DNA of 64,000 nucleotides, from NCBI GenBank assembly GCA_021780495.1, contig JAJXYO010000045.1, positions 1 to 64,000 of the forward strand. Direction: 5' to 3'. Shown here one piece after another: positions 44,298 to 54,359 of the stretch. The notes below the pieces were generated by a model, which had not been told where the DNA came from, searched no databases, and saw only the letters and a program-made list of their open reading frames with translations. The DNA comes from Deltaproteobacteria bacterium. Lineage in GTDB: Bacteria; Desulfobacterota; Desulfuromonadia; Geobacterales; Pseudopelobacteraceae. The position numbers and the translations under genes were made by a program. How positions within the stretch are numbered: position 1 is the first letter of the stretch; every line of letters starts with the position of its first letter.

Positions 44298-46778
44298 ATG
44301 AATCTCCTAGCTGTTGAAAAACCTGCCCGTTACATGGGTGGCGAAATGGGCTCTATCCGCAAGGATGTTGCCGAGTTGCGCATCGCTTTGGCCTTTCCTG
44401 ACGTATACGAAGTCGGTATGAGCCACCTTGGGTTGCGCATTCTGTATCACGTCCTCAACACGGCAGAGGACATCGCCGCTGAACGGGTGTTTGCCCCTTG
44501 GCCGGATATGGAACAACAGATGAGGTCTGACGGTGAGCGTTTGGCAACACTGGAAACCGCAACTCCATTGGCTGACTGTGACATTATCGGCTTTACCCTG
44601 CAGTACGAGCTTTCCTACACCAACATTCTCAATATGCTGAATCTGGCGGGTGTCCCTCAATATTCTTCCGACAGGGAAGCCTCCTTTCCTTTGGTGATTG
44701 CGGGTGGTCCCTGTGCCTACAACCCTGAGCCGCTGGCACCTTTTTTCGATGCCATTTTGCTGGGTGATGGCGAGGAGGCGATCCTTGAGATCGCTGAATC
44801 CGTTCGCCAGTCAAAACAGCAGGGCGAATCCAGGTCTCAGCTGTTGAAACGGCTGGCGCGGATTGAGGGGGTCTATGTGCCCGCTTTTTTTGAGCCGAGC
44901 TACCACATGGATGGCACGATAGCCAAGATCGATGCCTGCGCCGGTGGTAAGACCAGTGTTCGCCGCCGTTTTCTCAGTAATCTGGACGCTGCCCCGTTCC
45001 CGACTGAAACGGTAGTTCCCTTCATGAAGACGGTGCATGACCGTGTGGCTGTTGAAATTGCCCGGGGCTGTACCCGTGGTTGCCGATTTTGTCAGGCCGG
45101 TTACGTGTACCGTCCGTTGCGGGAACGTTCCCCGGCAACAATTTTGAAAGTGGCCGAAGATGCCCTGCATGCCACCGGCTATGATGAAATCTCCCTGCTT
45201 TCCCTGTCAACCGGTGACTATTCCTGCGTTGAACCGTTGTTGACGGAGCTGATGTCACGCTATGCCCACGACCGTATTGCGGTATCACTGCCGTCTCTGC
45301 GGGTCGGCACGCTGACGGAAGGTCTGATCGGTGAGATTAGAAAGGTGCGTAAGACCGGATTTACACTGGCTCCTGAGGCGGGTAGCGAACGGATGCGCCG
45401 GGTGATCAATAAGGGTATTACCGAGGCCGACCTGCTGGAAACTGCCTTCAATGTCTATCGCGCTGGTTGGCGCACGATCAAGCTCTATTTCATGATCGGG
45501 CTACCCGGCGAGACGACCGAGGATGTACAGCAGATTGCCACTCTGGCCCGTCAGGTCAAGGATCAGGCCAAGCGCTCGGGTAACCCGGGCGAGGTCAACG
45601 TTGCCGTGAGTAACTTTGTCCCCAAGGCGCATACCCCTTTTCAGTGGGAAGCGCAGATATCTACAGATGAAGTATTGGAAAAACAATATCTGCTGCATAC
45701 TGAACTCAAAAAACGCAAGCTGCGCTTGAAGTGGCATGATGCCCCTCTTTCTTTCATGGAAGGTGTCTTTGCACGCGGTGACCGGCGGCTGGCTCCGGTA
45801 ATTGCGCGCGCCGTGGAGCTGGGCTGCCGCTTTGACGGCTGGGGAGACCACTTTTTATTGGATCGCTGGCAGCAGGCCTTCGCCGATTGCGGTATCCAGC
45901 AGGAATGGTATCTGCGCCAGCGTGCATTGGATGAGGTTCTGCCATGGGACCACCTTGATTGTGGCGTGTCGCGGGATTTTCTGCTCAAAGAGCGGGCATC
46001 GGCCTTGGCTGAAGCTGCGACGGCTGACTGCCGTCATGGCGTTTGCAGCGCCTGCGGCGTATGTGATTTTAATGTTGTGACTAACAGGCTTTCGGACCCG
46101 GCTGATGTTCCGAAGCGCGAAGAACATATCTCTCGGGATGTGCTGCCGGCCCGCATGCGCCTTCGGTTCGGCAAATCCGGGGCAATGCGCTACCTCAGTC
46201 ACCTTGAATTACTGACCGTATTTACCCGGGCCGTCAGTAAGGCCGGGGTTCCCATCCTGTTCTCCCAGGGGTTCCACCCCCATCCCCGTTTTTCCTTTGC
46301 TACAGCAACCTCTGTCGGGGTTGAATCAGTGGCAGAATACATGGATATGTTTGTGGAAGACGGGATCCCGGCCGAAGAGGTTCAGCGCAGACTCAACGCC
46401 GTACTTCCAGAGGGGCTCAGAATTCTTGAGGCAGCTCAGGTTGATGTTAAATCTCCGTCCCTCTCGACCTTGATTGACAAGACCCGCTACCGCATAACCT
46501 TTCATGAAGTCAGTGCTGAGCGGCTGTCGGATCTGTGTGTGCAATTTATGGCGCATACTGAATTCGTCATTCAACGCAAAAAAAAGGGTGAGGTTCAGTC
46601 AATCGATCTGCGTCGCGAGGTGGAAAACCTCTTCGCGCTGGGGGAAGGCGTCGAGTTGATAGCCGGGCGGGGCAAACCGCTTGAGTTTGCCCGTGCAATC
46701 TTTGGAACAGACAGCTTGCAGGCCGATGACATCCGCATAGAAAAGCTGGACGTCATTTTCCATCCTGGAGCTGCATAA
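44298..46778 (+). CDS. Radical SAM protein fused to DUF2344
   Basis: 826 aa. The N-terminal part (about 1-590) is a B12-binding-like/radical SAM protein of the TIGR03960 type, with the cluster motif CTRGCRFC (CX3CX2C) near residue 258. The C-terminal 220 residues match DUF2344 (RLRFGKSGAMRYLSHLELLTVFTRAVSKAGVPILFSQGFHPHPR). A Cys-rich joint lies between (CRHGVCSACGVCDF). The reaction is unknown; its constant pairing with rng suggests RNA modification or ribosome-related work. The nearest ribosome binding site (AGAGGA) is rather far (14 nt) from this ATG. Confidence 0.9.
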   Translation: MNLLAVEKPARYMGGEMGSIRKDVAELRIALAFPDVYEVGMSHLGLRILYHVLNTAEDIAAERVFAPWPDMEQQMRSDGERLATLETATPLADCDIIGFTLQYELSYTNILNMLNLAGVPQYSSDREASFPLVIAGGPCAYNPEPLAPFFDAILLGDGEEAILEIAESVRQSKQQGESRSQLLKRLARIEGVYVPAFFEPSYHMDGTIAKIDACAGGKTSVRRRFLSNLDAAPFPTETVVPFMKTVHDRVAVEIARGCTRGCRFCQAGYVYRPLRERSPATILKVAEDALHATGYDEISLLSLSTGDYSCVEPLLTELMSRYAHDRIAVSLPSLRVGTLTEGLIGEIRKVRKTGFTLAPEAGSERMRRVINKGITEADLLETAFNVYRAGWRTIKLYFMIGLPGETTEDVQQIATLARQVKDQAKRSGNPGEVNVAVSNFVPKAHTPFQWEAQISTDEVLEKQYLLHTELKKRKLRLKWHDAPLSFMEGVFARGDRRLAPVIARAVELGCRFDGWGDHFLLDRWQQAFADCGIQQEWYLRQRALDEVLPWDHLDCGVSRDFLLKERASALAEAATADCRHGVCSACGVCDFNVVTNRLSDPADVPKREEHISRDVLPARMRLRFGKSGAMRYLSHLELLTVFTRAVSKAGVPILFSQGFHPHPRFSFATATSVGVESVAEYMDMFVEDGIPAEEVQRRLNAVLPEGLRILEAAQVDVKSPSLSTLIDKTRYRITFHEVSAERLSDLCVQFMAHTEFVIQRKKKGEVQSIDLRREVENLFALGEGVELIAGRGKPLEFARAIFGTDSLQADDIRIEKLDVIFHPGAA

Positions 46779-46819
46779 ACTGAATAATATTAAGATATAT
46801 CAGATACAGGAGTTTTATT

Positions 46820-48343
46820 ATGGCAGCAGAACTGGTTATCAATGCCGCTTCTCACGAAACGCGCATCGCGCTGATTGAGAACGGCACCATCGCGGAGTTG
46901 TATATCGAGCGTAGTCGCGAAAAGGGTATCGTTGGAAATATCTATAAAGGCCGCGTTATCAGGGTGTTGCCCGGTATGCAGGCCGCCTTCGTGGATATTG
47001 GCATGGAAAAGGCAGCTTTTTTGTATGTGGCCGATGTCTTTGACGCGATCGAGGAGTATGAATCGCTGCTGGATGATGGCAAGAAAGATCATGAGGTGAA
47101 CGGCGATCAGCCGCCGCCGACCCATCCTGATTTCAAGCCGCTGCACCCGATTGAAGAGCTGCTTCAGGAAGGGCAGGAACTGCTGGTGCAGGTTTCCAAG
47201 GAGCCGCTCGGTACCAAGGGAGCCCGCATTACCTCGCATATCTCGCTGCCCGGCCGTCACCTGGTCTATATGCCCACTGTTGATCACATCGGCATCTCGC
47301 GTCGCATCGAAGACGAGGAGGAGCGGGAAAGACTTCGGGAGATCGTCGATCGCCTCAAACAGTGTGGTTCGGGATATATAGTCAGAACTGTTTCTGAAGG
47401 CAAGAGTGAGGAAGACCTGGTCTCGGACATGCAGTACCTCTCCACTCTGTGGGCTGAAATTGCCCGGCGCAAGGATAATGCTTCGGCGCCCTCATTGGTC
47501 CATTCCGATCTGGATGTGGTTCAAAAGGTTGTTCGGGACATAGTTACCGAACATGTTGATAAAATTGTAGTCGATTCCAAGCCCGATTATGACCGCATTG
47601 TCCAGTTTATATCGACCTTCGTGCCCAAGATGAAATATGTTATCGAGCTGTATGACGAGGAAGAGCCGATCTTTGACCACTATGGCCTGGAGGTTGAGAT
47701 CAGCCGCGCGCTGGGCAGGAAGGTGTGGCTTAAATCGGGCGGCTACATCATCATTGAGCAGACCGAGGCATTGACGGCCATCGATGTCAATACCGGTCGG
47801 TTTGTGGGCAAGCACAATCTGGAGGATACTATTCTCAAGACCAACCTGGAAGCGGTCAAGGAGATTGCCTACCAGCTGCGCTTGAGGAATATTGGTGGGA
47901 TTATAATTATCGATTTTATCGATATGGAGAAAGAGGTCAATCGGGACAAGGTCTTTGGGGCTTTGGAAGAGGCGCTCAAGCCCGATAAATCCAAGACCAA
48001 TATCCTTAAGATATCGGAGCTGGGGCTGGTGGAAATGACCCGCAAGCGGGTACGGGAAAGCATTGGCAGGATGATGTGCGAGCCGTGCACGTACTGCGAA
48101 GGGCGTGGTTACATCAAATCCAAAATTACCGTTTGCCACGAGATATTCCGTGAATTACGGCGTGAGATGCTGGATATTCGTGGTACCAAGGCGATGGTGA
48201 CAGTGCATCCCCAGGTTGCCGATCTGCTCTACGACGAGGAACGTCGCGGGTTGGAGGAGTTGGAGAAAAAATTCAAGAAACGCGTAACGGTACGGGCCAA
48301 GCCCGGCTTTCATCAGGAGCAGTTTGAGATTTTGATCAACTGA
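46820..48343 (+). CDS. rng: Ribonuclease G/E family protein
   Basis: 507 aa. S1-like N-terminal region (GNIYKGRVIRVLPGMQAAFVDIG), 5'-sensor and DNase I-like catalytic region with the metal aspartates in LTAIDVNTGRF and IIIDFIDM, and the Zn-link CEPCTYC. There is no long C-terminal degradosome scaffold, so it is RNase G-like. It processes 16S rRNA 5' ends and mRNA. It lies 41 bp after the radical SAM gene, probably in the same operon. Confidence 0.95.
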   Translation: MAAELVINAASHETRIALIENGTIAELYIERSREKGIVGNIYKGRVIRVLPGMQAAFVDIGMEKAAFLYVADVFDAIEEYESLLDDGKKDHEVNGDQPPPTHPDFKPLHPIEELLQEGQELLVQVSKEPLGTKGARITSHISLPGRHLVYMPTVDHIGISRRIEDEEERERLREIVDRLKQCGSGYIVRTVSEGKSEEDLVSDMQYLSTLWAEIARRKDNASAPSLVHSDLDVVQKVVRDIVTEHVDKIVVDSKPDYDRIVQFISTFVPKMKYVIELYDEEEPIFDHYGLEVEISRALGRKVWLKSGGYIIIEQTEALTAIDVNTGRFVGKHNLEDTILKTNLEAVKEIAYQLRLRNIGGIIIIDFIDMEKEVNRDKVFGALEEALKPDKSKTNILKISELGLVEMTRKRVRESIGRMMCEPCTYCEGRGYIKSKITVCHEIFRELRREMLDIRGTKAMVTVHPQVADLLYDEERRGLEELEKKFKKRVTVRAKPGFHQEQFEILIN

Positions 48344-48382
48344 CCTGGTTTTGGATGTCGTCGATAATTTTGCCCGTTGAAT

Positions 48383-48418
48383 GCGAAAAAGGCGAGGAAA
48401 TTACCTCGCCTTTTTCGC
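48383..48418. terminator. Terminator after rng
   Basis: A perfect 15-bp stem (48383-48397 with 48404-48418) around AAATTA. A five-T run lies within the second arm. Confidence 0.85.
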
Positions 48419-48448
48419 GTGACCTGTGCCGTCGCAATGTCTTATTGC

Positions 48449-48634
48449 TTATGCTGCCTTGCGCTGTTGCTCGATTTGTCCATAGTTGGCGGCAAAGTAT
48501 TCCATGGCCTCGCGCATGATATCTGAAATGCTCAGGTTGGTCTGGCCCATGATATTCTCCAGATGCTCTCGTTCCTCGTCACTGATCCGCATTGAAATAA
48601 CATTGTAGCGTGGATTTTCTCTCATTCTGCCCAT
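48449..48634 (-). CDS. Small ribbon-helix-helix DNA-binding protein
   Basis: 61 aa from ATG 48634, which has a strong ribosome binding site (GGGAGGA). The pattern YNVISMRISDEEREHLENIM then NLSISDIMREAMEYFAANY fits the Arc/CopG ribbon-helix-helix fold. No toxin partner lies next to it. Frames extending upstream to 48832 are not supported. Target unknown. Confidence 0.8.
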   Translation of the reverse strand: MGRMRENPRYNVISMRISDEEREHLENIMGQTNLSISDIMREAMEYFAANYGQIEQQRKAA

Positions 48635-48841
48635 TGGTGATTCCTCCCTGTCCGATATGTATGGTTGTCGTGCTGTAAGAATGCACATGTATGCCTGATC
48701 TGTAGCTAATTCCATGCCAATGTTAAAATAATAATTTAATGCGTTATAGTTCGGTATGTTGCGATTGCAGACCGATATCATCTTGTTTCGTAAACAGAAT
48801 AAGTGTGCAGTAAATGGCACAGTAGTGGCCAAAAGTATACA

Positions 48842-51124
48842 CTATTTTAGAACCTGCAAAGAATCGCGATTGACTTCAATGCCATGTTTCTCGAGCAGGC
48901 GGTAGAAGGTACGCCGGGGGATGTTGGCCTGGCGGGCCGCTTTGGCGACGTTCCCGCCGGTCTCTTCAAGGTAGCGTCGGATCAGATTCTTTTCGGTTCG
49001 GGCGACATGTATTTCCCGTTCGGCCTTGAAAGAGGTTCTCCGCCGGTTGACTTTGCCGTCGGCACAGCATTCGTAGGTATCGGCGAAAACGGTGGGCAGG
49101 TTTTCCAGTCTGATAATGCCGTCCTGGGCCAGTACCGACGAACGTTCGATGATGTTCTGCATCTCGCGGATGTTCCCCGGCCAGGGGTACTGCTGCATTG
49201 CCTTGACGGCGCGCTCCTCGATGCCGATAATATTCTTGTTCAACTTCTTGCGGGCTTTCTCCAGAAAATGCTGGGCCAGGGCTGGGACGGAACCAATCCG
49301 GTTTCGTAGCGGCGGGAGCAGGATGGTGAAGACGTTGAGCCGGTAATACAGGTCTTCGCGAAACCAGCCCTCTCGCATGCCCAGTTCCAAATCCTTGTTG
49401 GTGGCGGCAATAAGTCGCACGTCAACCTTTTTGGACGAAGTGCCGCCCACCGGCCGAACCTCTCCAAGGTCCAGAAGCCTCAACAATTCTGCTTGCAGCT
49501 TAGGGGTGATGTCTCCGATCTCGTCCAGAAAGATCGTACCGCCGCTGGCCGCTTCGAACAGCCCTTTTTTGTCGGAAATAGCCCCGGTAAATGATCCCTT
49601 CTTGTGCCCGAACAACTCACTTTCCAGAAGTGAATCGGTGATAGTGGTGCAGTTGACCGTTACCAGGGGCTTGTCGTTGCGCTGACTCAGGCGATGGATG
49701 GCGCGTGCCGTCAATTCTTTTCCCGTGCCGGTTTCCCCGCGAATCAGGACCGTGGTGGGGGTCGGACCGACCTGGCTGATCAGATTTAACACCTCTTGAA
49801 TGCCTGGATCTTCGCCGACAATCAGGTCGTCGCCGGCCTGGCGGTCGAGTTCAAGGCGCACCAGCTCGTATTTTTGTATCAAACGGCCACGGTCTTCATC
49901 GATCTGCTGTATATTGTGGGGCAGGCACATCTCGATATCTGCCAGTCCCTGGAAGACCGCAACCGCATGTTCTCGACAGGTATTGTAGCCGCATGCCCGG
50001 CAGTTGAGTTCATCGCCCTGTGCGAATTTGTTGGTGGAGTGCAGGATATGTTTGATGTCATCCTTGCCGGGGCTGGGTAATCTGCGGGATTTATCCGAAA
50101 AGGTACGTTGCAGGCTGGGCAGTGCTCCTGCCGAGCGGTAATGGGGTGCTGTCAGGTACTGCAAAGCGTTGTTTGAGTAGTTTACGATCAGTTTGCGCTT
50201 GAAGAAATGGTTCAGTTCTCTGTCGCGGGCCGGTCCGTCCACGCAGCCGCCGTCGCAAAAACGCAGATCGATAAAGGCTGGGGAAATTCGCTCGGCAGCC
50301 AGATCGCGAATGATATCGATGGTGTGTGTTTCGCCTTCGCTGGCGACGGTTGTGGTGTCCAGAATGTCCTGTTCAATGCCGAACACCTTAAGTGGTCCGC
50401 CGGTGAGGGTAAACAGCCGGCCTTCTCCTGGATCAATGCCATCAAAGGGTACTTCGGCCAAGGAGGCCGGGTTGATGCCACGGCTCCTGAAGAGTTTATC
50501 GATTTCCTGGTAGGTCAGGACGACATCGATTGCTCCTGCTGATTCTGCGGATTGTACCTCAAACTTTGCTGCGATGCAGGTGCTTATATAGACTACTTTG
50601 GTGTCTTCGCCCAGCACGCCTTTAATAAAGCGTCCCATGGCGATCATCGGTGAGACAATGCCCATCAGATTGGGTAACAACTTGGGGTAGTGGCGCTCTA
50701 TCAAAGCAACTACCGCCGGGCAGTGCGACGAAATCAGCGGAAGTTCGGCCTTGTTCAGTGCATTACGGTAGCTGCTGGCTATCATGCTGGCGCCATAGGC
50801 GCCTTCGTGTACTTCGAGAAAACCAAGGCTTTTCAGGCCTGCTACCAATTGGCCGGGTGTGATGGCATGGAAGAAAGCGGGGAATGAGCAGCCCAGTACG
50901 GCTACGACCGGTGCGCCTGATGTCAGCAATTCCTGAGTCCTGACCATGCGGTCCACAATCACCTTGGCATTCTGCGGGCAGCTCAGGCAGTTGCCGCAAC
51001 CGATACAGCGGTCATATATTATCTGTGCAAAGCCCTGATCCACTTTGATCGCCTTGGCCGGACAGGTTCGCACGCAGGAATAGCATCTCCGGCAACGCTC
51101 TTTGTAGGTGATGATCGGCTCCAT
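48842..51124 (-). CDS. Fe-S hydrogenase-like sensor fused to a sigma54 activator
   Basis: 760 aa from ATG 51124 (GGAG 5 nt upstream). The N-terminus has two ferredoxin-like clusters (CRRCYSCVRTCP; CIGCGNCLSCP, the second one residue short). Next is an [FeFe]-hydrogenase large-subunit-like domain with altered H-cluster motifs (SSHCP, STCIAAKFE, FCDGGCVDG) and a further CRACGYNTC Fe-S motif (about 385-420). The rest is a sigma54-interacting AAA+ domain (GETGTGKE, GSFTGA, FLDEIGD) and a Fis-type helix-turn-helix. It probably senses redox state or H2, like HydS-type proteins, and activates sigma54 promoters directly. Confidence 0.88.
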   Translation of the reverse strand: MEPIITYKERCRRCYSCVRTCPAKAIKVDQGFAQIIYDRCIGCGNCLSCPQNAKVIVDRMVRTQELLTSGAPVVAVLGCSFPAFFHAITPGQLVAGLKSLGFLEVHEGAYGASMIASSYRNALNKAELPLISSHCPAVVALIERHYPKLLPNLMGIVSPMIAMGRFIKGVLGEDTKVVYISTCIAAKFEVQSAESAGAIDVVLTYQEIDKLFRSRGINPASLAEVPFDGIDPGEGRLFTLTGGPLKVFGIEQDILDTTTVASEGETHTIDIIRDLAAERISPAFIDLRFCDGGCVDGPARDRELNHFFKRKLIVNYSNNALQYLTAPHYRSAGALPSLQRTFSDKSRRLPSPGKDDIKHILHSTNKFAQGDELNCRACGYNTCREHAVAVFQGLADIEMCLPHNIQQIDEDRGRLIQKYELVRLELDRQAGDDLIVGEDPGIQEVLNLISQVGPTPTTVLIRGETGTGKELTARAIHRLSQRNDKPLVTVNCTTITDSLLESELFGHKKGSFTGAISDKKGLFEAASGGTIFLDEIGDITPKLQAELLRLLDLGEVRPVGGTSSKKVDVRLIAATNKDLELGMREGWFREDLYYRLNVFTILLPPLRNRIGSVPALAQHFLEKARKKLNKNIIGIEERAVKAMQQYPWPGNIREMQNIIERSSVLAQDGIIRLENLPTVFADTYECCADGKVNRRRTSFKAEREIHVARTEKNLIRRYLEETGGNVAKAARQANIPRRTFYRLLEKHGIEVNRDSLQVLK

Positions 51125-51186
51125 GTTTACTCCAATTGGCGTGATAAGATGGAGGGTTGTCAGCCCCCATCGATATGCAGGCTTAT

Positions 51187-51204
51187 TGTGCCACATGTGG
51201 CACA
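51187..51204. promoter_or_regulatory. 18-bp perfect palindrome upstream of the sigma54 activator
   Basis: TGTGCCACATGTGGCACA lies 63-80 bp upstream of the activator ATG and between the divergent rplU promoter and that gene. It could be an operator, for autoregulation or another regulator; it does not look like a terminator. Confidence 0.55.
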
Positions 51205-51280
51205 TTATGGTAAACAGAATAATCAAATAGCCGAAACCCAGTTTCATTCGACACATGACGACGGGGTGCCAAATTTATCC

Positions 51281-51309
51281 TTGACATGCAACGCACTCTT
51301 TACTATAGT
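51281..51309 (+). promoter_or_regulatory. Promoter of rplU-rpmA
   Basis: TTGACA (51281-51286), a 17-bp spacer and TATAGT (51304-51309). A start near 51316 gives a short leader before the rplU ATG. Confidence 0.85.
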
Positions 51310-51347
51310 CCAAAACTCTTTTAAAAATGATTTGTATGGAGATGGCT

Positions 51348-51656
51348 ATGTACGCAGTAATTAAAACCGGTGGAAAACAATACAAAGTGGCTGAAGGCGA
51401 GTTTCTCAAGGTTGAAAAGCTTGAGGGTGAAATCGGCGACAAAATTGAATTTGCCGACGTGCTGATGATTGGTGGCGAGAAGCTTGCGATTGGGGCTCCT
51501 CTTGTAGCTGGCGCAATGGTAACGGCCAAAATTGCGGCTCAGGGCAAGGATAAGAAGATCTTGGTGTTCAAGTCCAAACGTCGTAAGGGAACCCGTAAGC
51601 TGCGCGGTCACCGTCAGCATAGAACGGTTCTCAAGATTGAAAAGATCAGCGCATAA
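51348..51656 (+). CDS. rplU: 50S ribosomal protein L21
   Basis: 102 aa, full length. Begins MYAVIKTGGKQYKVAEGE and ends with the basic RKGTRKLRGHRQHRTVLKI segment typical of bL21. ATG 51348 with GGAG upstream; the in-frame ATG at 51327 was rejected because it gives a non-homologous extension. Confidence 0.98.
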   Translation: MYAVIKTGGKQYKVAEGEFLKVEKLEGEIGDKIEFADVLMIGGEKLAIGAPLVAGAMVTAKIAAQGKDKKILVFKSKRRKGTRKLRGHRQHRTVLKIEKISA

Positions 51657-51689
51657 ATACATACGTAATTTTCCCGAGGAGATACGGAA

Positions 51690-51944
51690 ATGGCACATAA
51701 GAAAGCAGGCGGAAGTTCACGTAACGGCAGGGATTCGGATGGTCAGCGACTCGGCTGTAAAAAATTTGGCGGCGAGATCGTCAAGGCCGGTAATATTATC
51801 TATCGTCAGCGTGGCACACAGATCCATCCTGGCAATAATGTCGGCTGTGGCAGGGATTACACCTTGTTTGCCCTGATCGAGGGCATTGTCAAGTTTGAGC
51901 GTATGGGAAGAGATCGTAAAAAGGTTTCCGTATACCCCAACTAA
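51690..51944 (+). CDS. rpmA: 50S ribosomal protein L27
   Basis: 84 aa. Begins [20 protein letters not shown] with no cleavable N-terminal extension, and carries the bL27 signature ([27 protein letters not shown]). It follows rplU by 33 bp. In many bacteria obgE comes next, but here a terminator and a chemoreceptor follow. Confidence 0.98.
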   Translation: MAHKKAGGSSRNGRDSDGQRLGCKKFGGEIVKAGNIIYRQRGTQIHPGNNVGCGRDYTLFALIEGIVKFERMGRDRKKVSVYPN

Positions 51945-51971
51945 CGTAGCTTGTGTATGTTTGGAGTACTC

Positions 51972-52003
51972 AAAGCCCGGAAGGCATGCCTTCCGGGCTT
52001 TTT
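51972..52003 (+). terminator. Terminator of rplU-rpmA
   Basis: A nearly loop-less palindrome AAAGCCCGGAAGGCA (51972-51986) with its complement (51987-52001), ending in TTTTT. Confidence 0.85.
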
Positions 52004-52128
52004 ATGTGTCGGATATTATTGCAAAACGCTGTTTATAAAGTAATTGCGGCATTACATTGTTTAGGCTATAGTTTACGAATTTCAGCCTGCCAAACCGTAC
52101 CTCGTGCCATTGTGAAAGGATTTCCCCC

Positions 52129-54216
52129 ATGTTTAAATCGAAATTGACCCGCAAAGTGCTCTTGATTATCGGAGCCACCCTCTTTGTCGGTTTTGCCGGA
52201 CTGGGAGTCCTGTCCATTTACCTTGAATACAGTTCAACGATTGATCTGCAGAAGAAAAATGCCCGTCAGTTGGTATCAACCGTGACCCACGATATCCTCA
52301 GCCAGATGATGAGAGGGGATATGAAAGAGTTCGGGAAGACGGTGGAGGAAATCAAGACCAAGGGCGGTATCGAAGGCATCCGGTTGTTTAATGCTGACGG
52401 GAAAGAATTCGGCAGCGGCGCCGGGAGCGAGGAGATGCGGAGTGCTCTGGCAAACGGTAAAACGGTGGAAGTTGCCGAGAATAAGGATGGGCGTCGCGTA
52501 CTCAGTCTGGCGGTGCCGCTGGTCAAGGAGGAACGCTGCCGAGGCTGCCACCAAGGTGATGGCAAGTTTGTAGGTGGGGTGATCCTGACGACGTCGATGG
52601 AGGAGGGCTTCAAAAGCGCTCTCAAGCTCACGCTCATCATGTCGGCGGTAGGTGTTTTCTTTTTCTTGGCGATGCTGAGTATGCTGTACTTGTTCTTTTC
52701 TCGCACAATCGTGTTTCAAATCTCCGAACTCTATAAGCAGCTGGGTGATCTGGCAGGCAGTGAGGGTGATCTTACCAAGGTGTTGCATATCCGTTCCGAC
52801 GACGAGATCGGGCGTCTGGGGACCGAGGTCAACCTGTTGACCGCCAAGATTCGCACTACCATTTCCCTGTTGTATCAGCAGACCTGTTTGATCGGATCGA
52901 GTGTCTGCGAGCTTGCGGCTGGCACTGACCAGACATTGCAAATGACACAGGATCAGAAGGACCAGGTCATGGCGGTTGCCGCTGCTTCGGAAGAGATGAG
53001 CATGACACTTAACGAGGTGGCCGCAAATACCCATCGGGCAGCGACGCTCTCCTCGGACGTTGACGATGCTACTCGCAGCGGCATGGCGGTTGTCCAGGAT
53101 ACCCGTGACTGTATGCATCAGATCAGCGAAAGCGTAAGCAGTACATTGGAGACCATCCGGCATCTGGAACAGTCCTCATCAAAAATCGGGGAGATGGTTA
53201 TACTCATCGAGGATATTGCCGACCAGACCAACCTGCTGGCCTTGAACGCTTCGATTGAAGCGGCTCGGGCGGGTGATGCAGGCAAGGGGTTTGCCGTGGT
53301 GGCCAGCGAAGTAAAGGGCCTGGCAGAAAAGACAACTCATTCCACCCGCGAGATCAAGCGCGTTGTGGCATCCATCCAACAGGAAAGCAGCAAGGCTGCC
53401 GATATGATAAACAAGGAAAGCGCACTTGTGCAAACCGGTTTGCTTAAGGCCGAGCAGGCTAGCCAGCAACTGGAGAATATTCAAAACCATGCCGCCGAGT
53501 CACGCTCGATGATCGTGCAGATAGCAACGGCATCCGAAGAGCAGAGTGCTACAACACAGGAAATCACTGAAAAAATTCACCATATTTCCTCTGCGGCAAC
53601 GGCGACCTTCTCGACAATGCAGACCACCGCTGAGGCGTTTGGACAATTCTCGGATGTTGTTGAACAGATCTACAGTACGGTGGGCAAGTTCTCGGTAGGA
53701 AACTACCACGATACGGTCAAGGCCGCTATCCGCGAAATGGAGCGTGAAGTGCTGACCGTCATTGAAGCCGCTCTGAAAGACAGGACTCTGACCATGGAAG
53801 CACTGTTTGATAGAAATTATGTTCCCGTTGCCAAGACAGACCCGCAAAAATTCACAACCAAATTTGATGTGTTCTTTGACCGCATGATTTCTCCCATTCA
53901 GGAGAAGATCGTGAGCAGGGACAGCAAGGTGCTCTATACGATTTGTATCGATAACAACGGCTACGTCCCCACTCATAATCTGCGTTACAGCAAGCCGCTG
54001 ACCGGTAATCCGGAGCAGGACAAGAATAATAACCGCACCAAACGGATCTTTAACGACCGTACCGGAATTCGCTGCGCCCGAAACACGGATGGCTTCCTGC
54101 TACAGACCTATCGCAGGGATACGGGTGAGATCCTCAACGACATGTCTCATCCACTGGTTATCAATGGCAGGCATTGGGGCGGGATACGGGTCGGCTATCT
54201 GGCGCCCAAAGAGTAA
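52129..54216 (+). CDS. Chemoreceptor with periplasmic c-type heme motif
   Basis: 695 aa. Membrane span about 10-32, periplasmic sensor about 33-165 with a heme site CRGCH (137-141) near its end, second span about 167-190, then HAMP and the signalling bundle ([36 protein letters not shown]). An additional C-terminal domain of about 160 residues follows ([46 protein letters not shown]), a Cache-like sensor found after the signalling domain in some MCPs. Heme-bearing chemoreceptors are known from Geobacter and probably sense redox or gases. No CheW or CheA is adjacent. Confidence 0.9.
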   Translation: MFKSKLTRKVLLIIGATLFVGFAGLGVLSIYLEYSSTIDLQKKNARQLVSTVTHDILSQMMRGDMKEFGKTVEEIKTKGGIEGIRLFNADGKEFGSGAGSEEMRSALANGKTVEVAENKDGRRVLSLAVPLVKEERCRGCHQGDGKFVGGVILTTSMEEGFKSALKLTLIMSAVGVFFFLAMLSMLYLFFSRTIVFQISELYKQLGDLAGSEGDLTKVLHIRSDDEIGRLGTEVNLLTAKIRTTISLLYQQTCLIGSSVCELAAGTDQTLQMTQDQKDQVMAVAAASEEMSMTLNEVAANTHRAATLSSDVDDATRSGMAVVQDTRDCMHQISESVSSTLETIRHLEQSSSKIGEMVILIEDIADQTNLLALNASIEAARAGDAGKGFAVVASEVKGLAEKTTHSTREIKRVVASIQQESSKAADMINKESALVQTGLLKAEQASQQLENIQNHAAESRSMIVQIATASEEQSATTQEITEKIHHISSAATATFSTMQTTAEAFGQFSDVVEQIYSTVGKFSVGNYHDTVKAAIREMEREVLTVIEAALKDRTLTMEALFDRNYVPVAKTDPQKFTTKFDVFFDRMISPIQEKIVSRDSKVLYTICIDNNGYVPTHNLRYSKPLTGNPEQDKNNNRTKRIFNDRTGIRCARNTDGFLLQTYRRDTGEILNDMSHPLVINGRHWGGIRVGYLAPKE

Positions 54217-54359
54217 TCCGTCACATGAATGTCTCTGATAGAGAGCGTTCTGAAAGCAGGAAATCTTACAAGACATAATCCATCAATGGTGTGTAACGTT
54301 AGCCGGTTGTGTGCTGCATCAATATCAGACTACATACGACAAAGTAGAGGCACAGCGCG

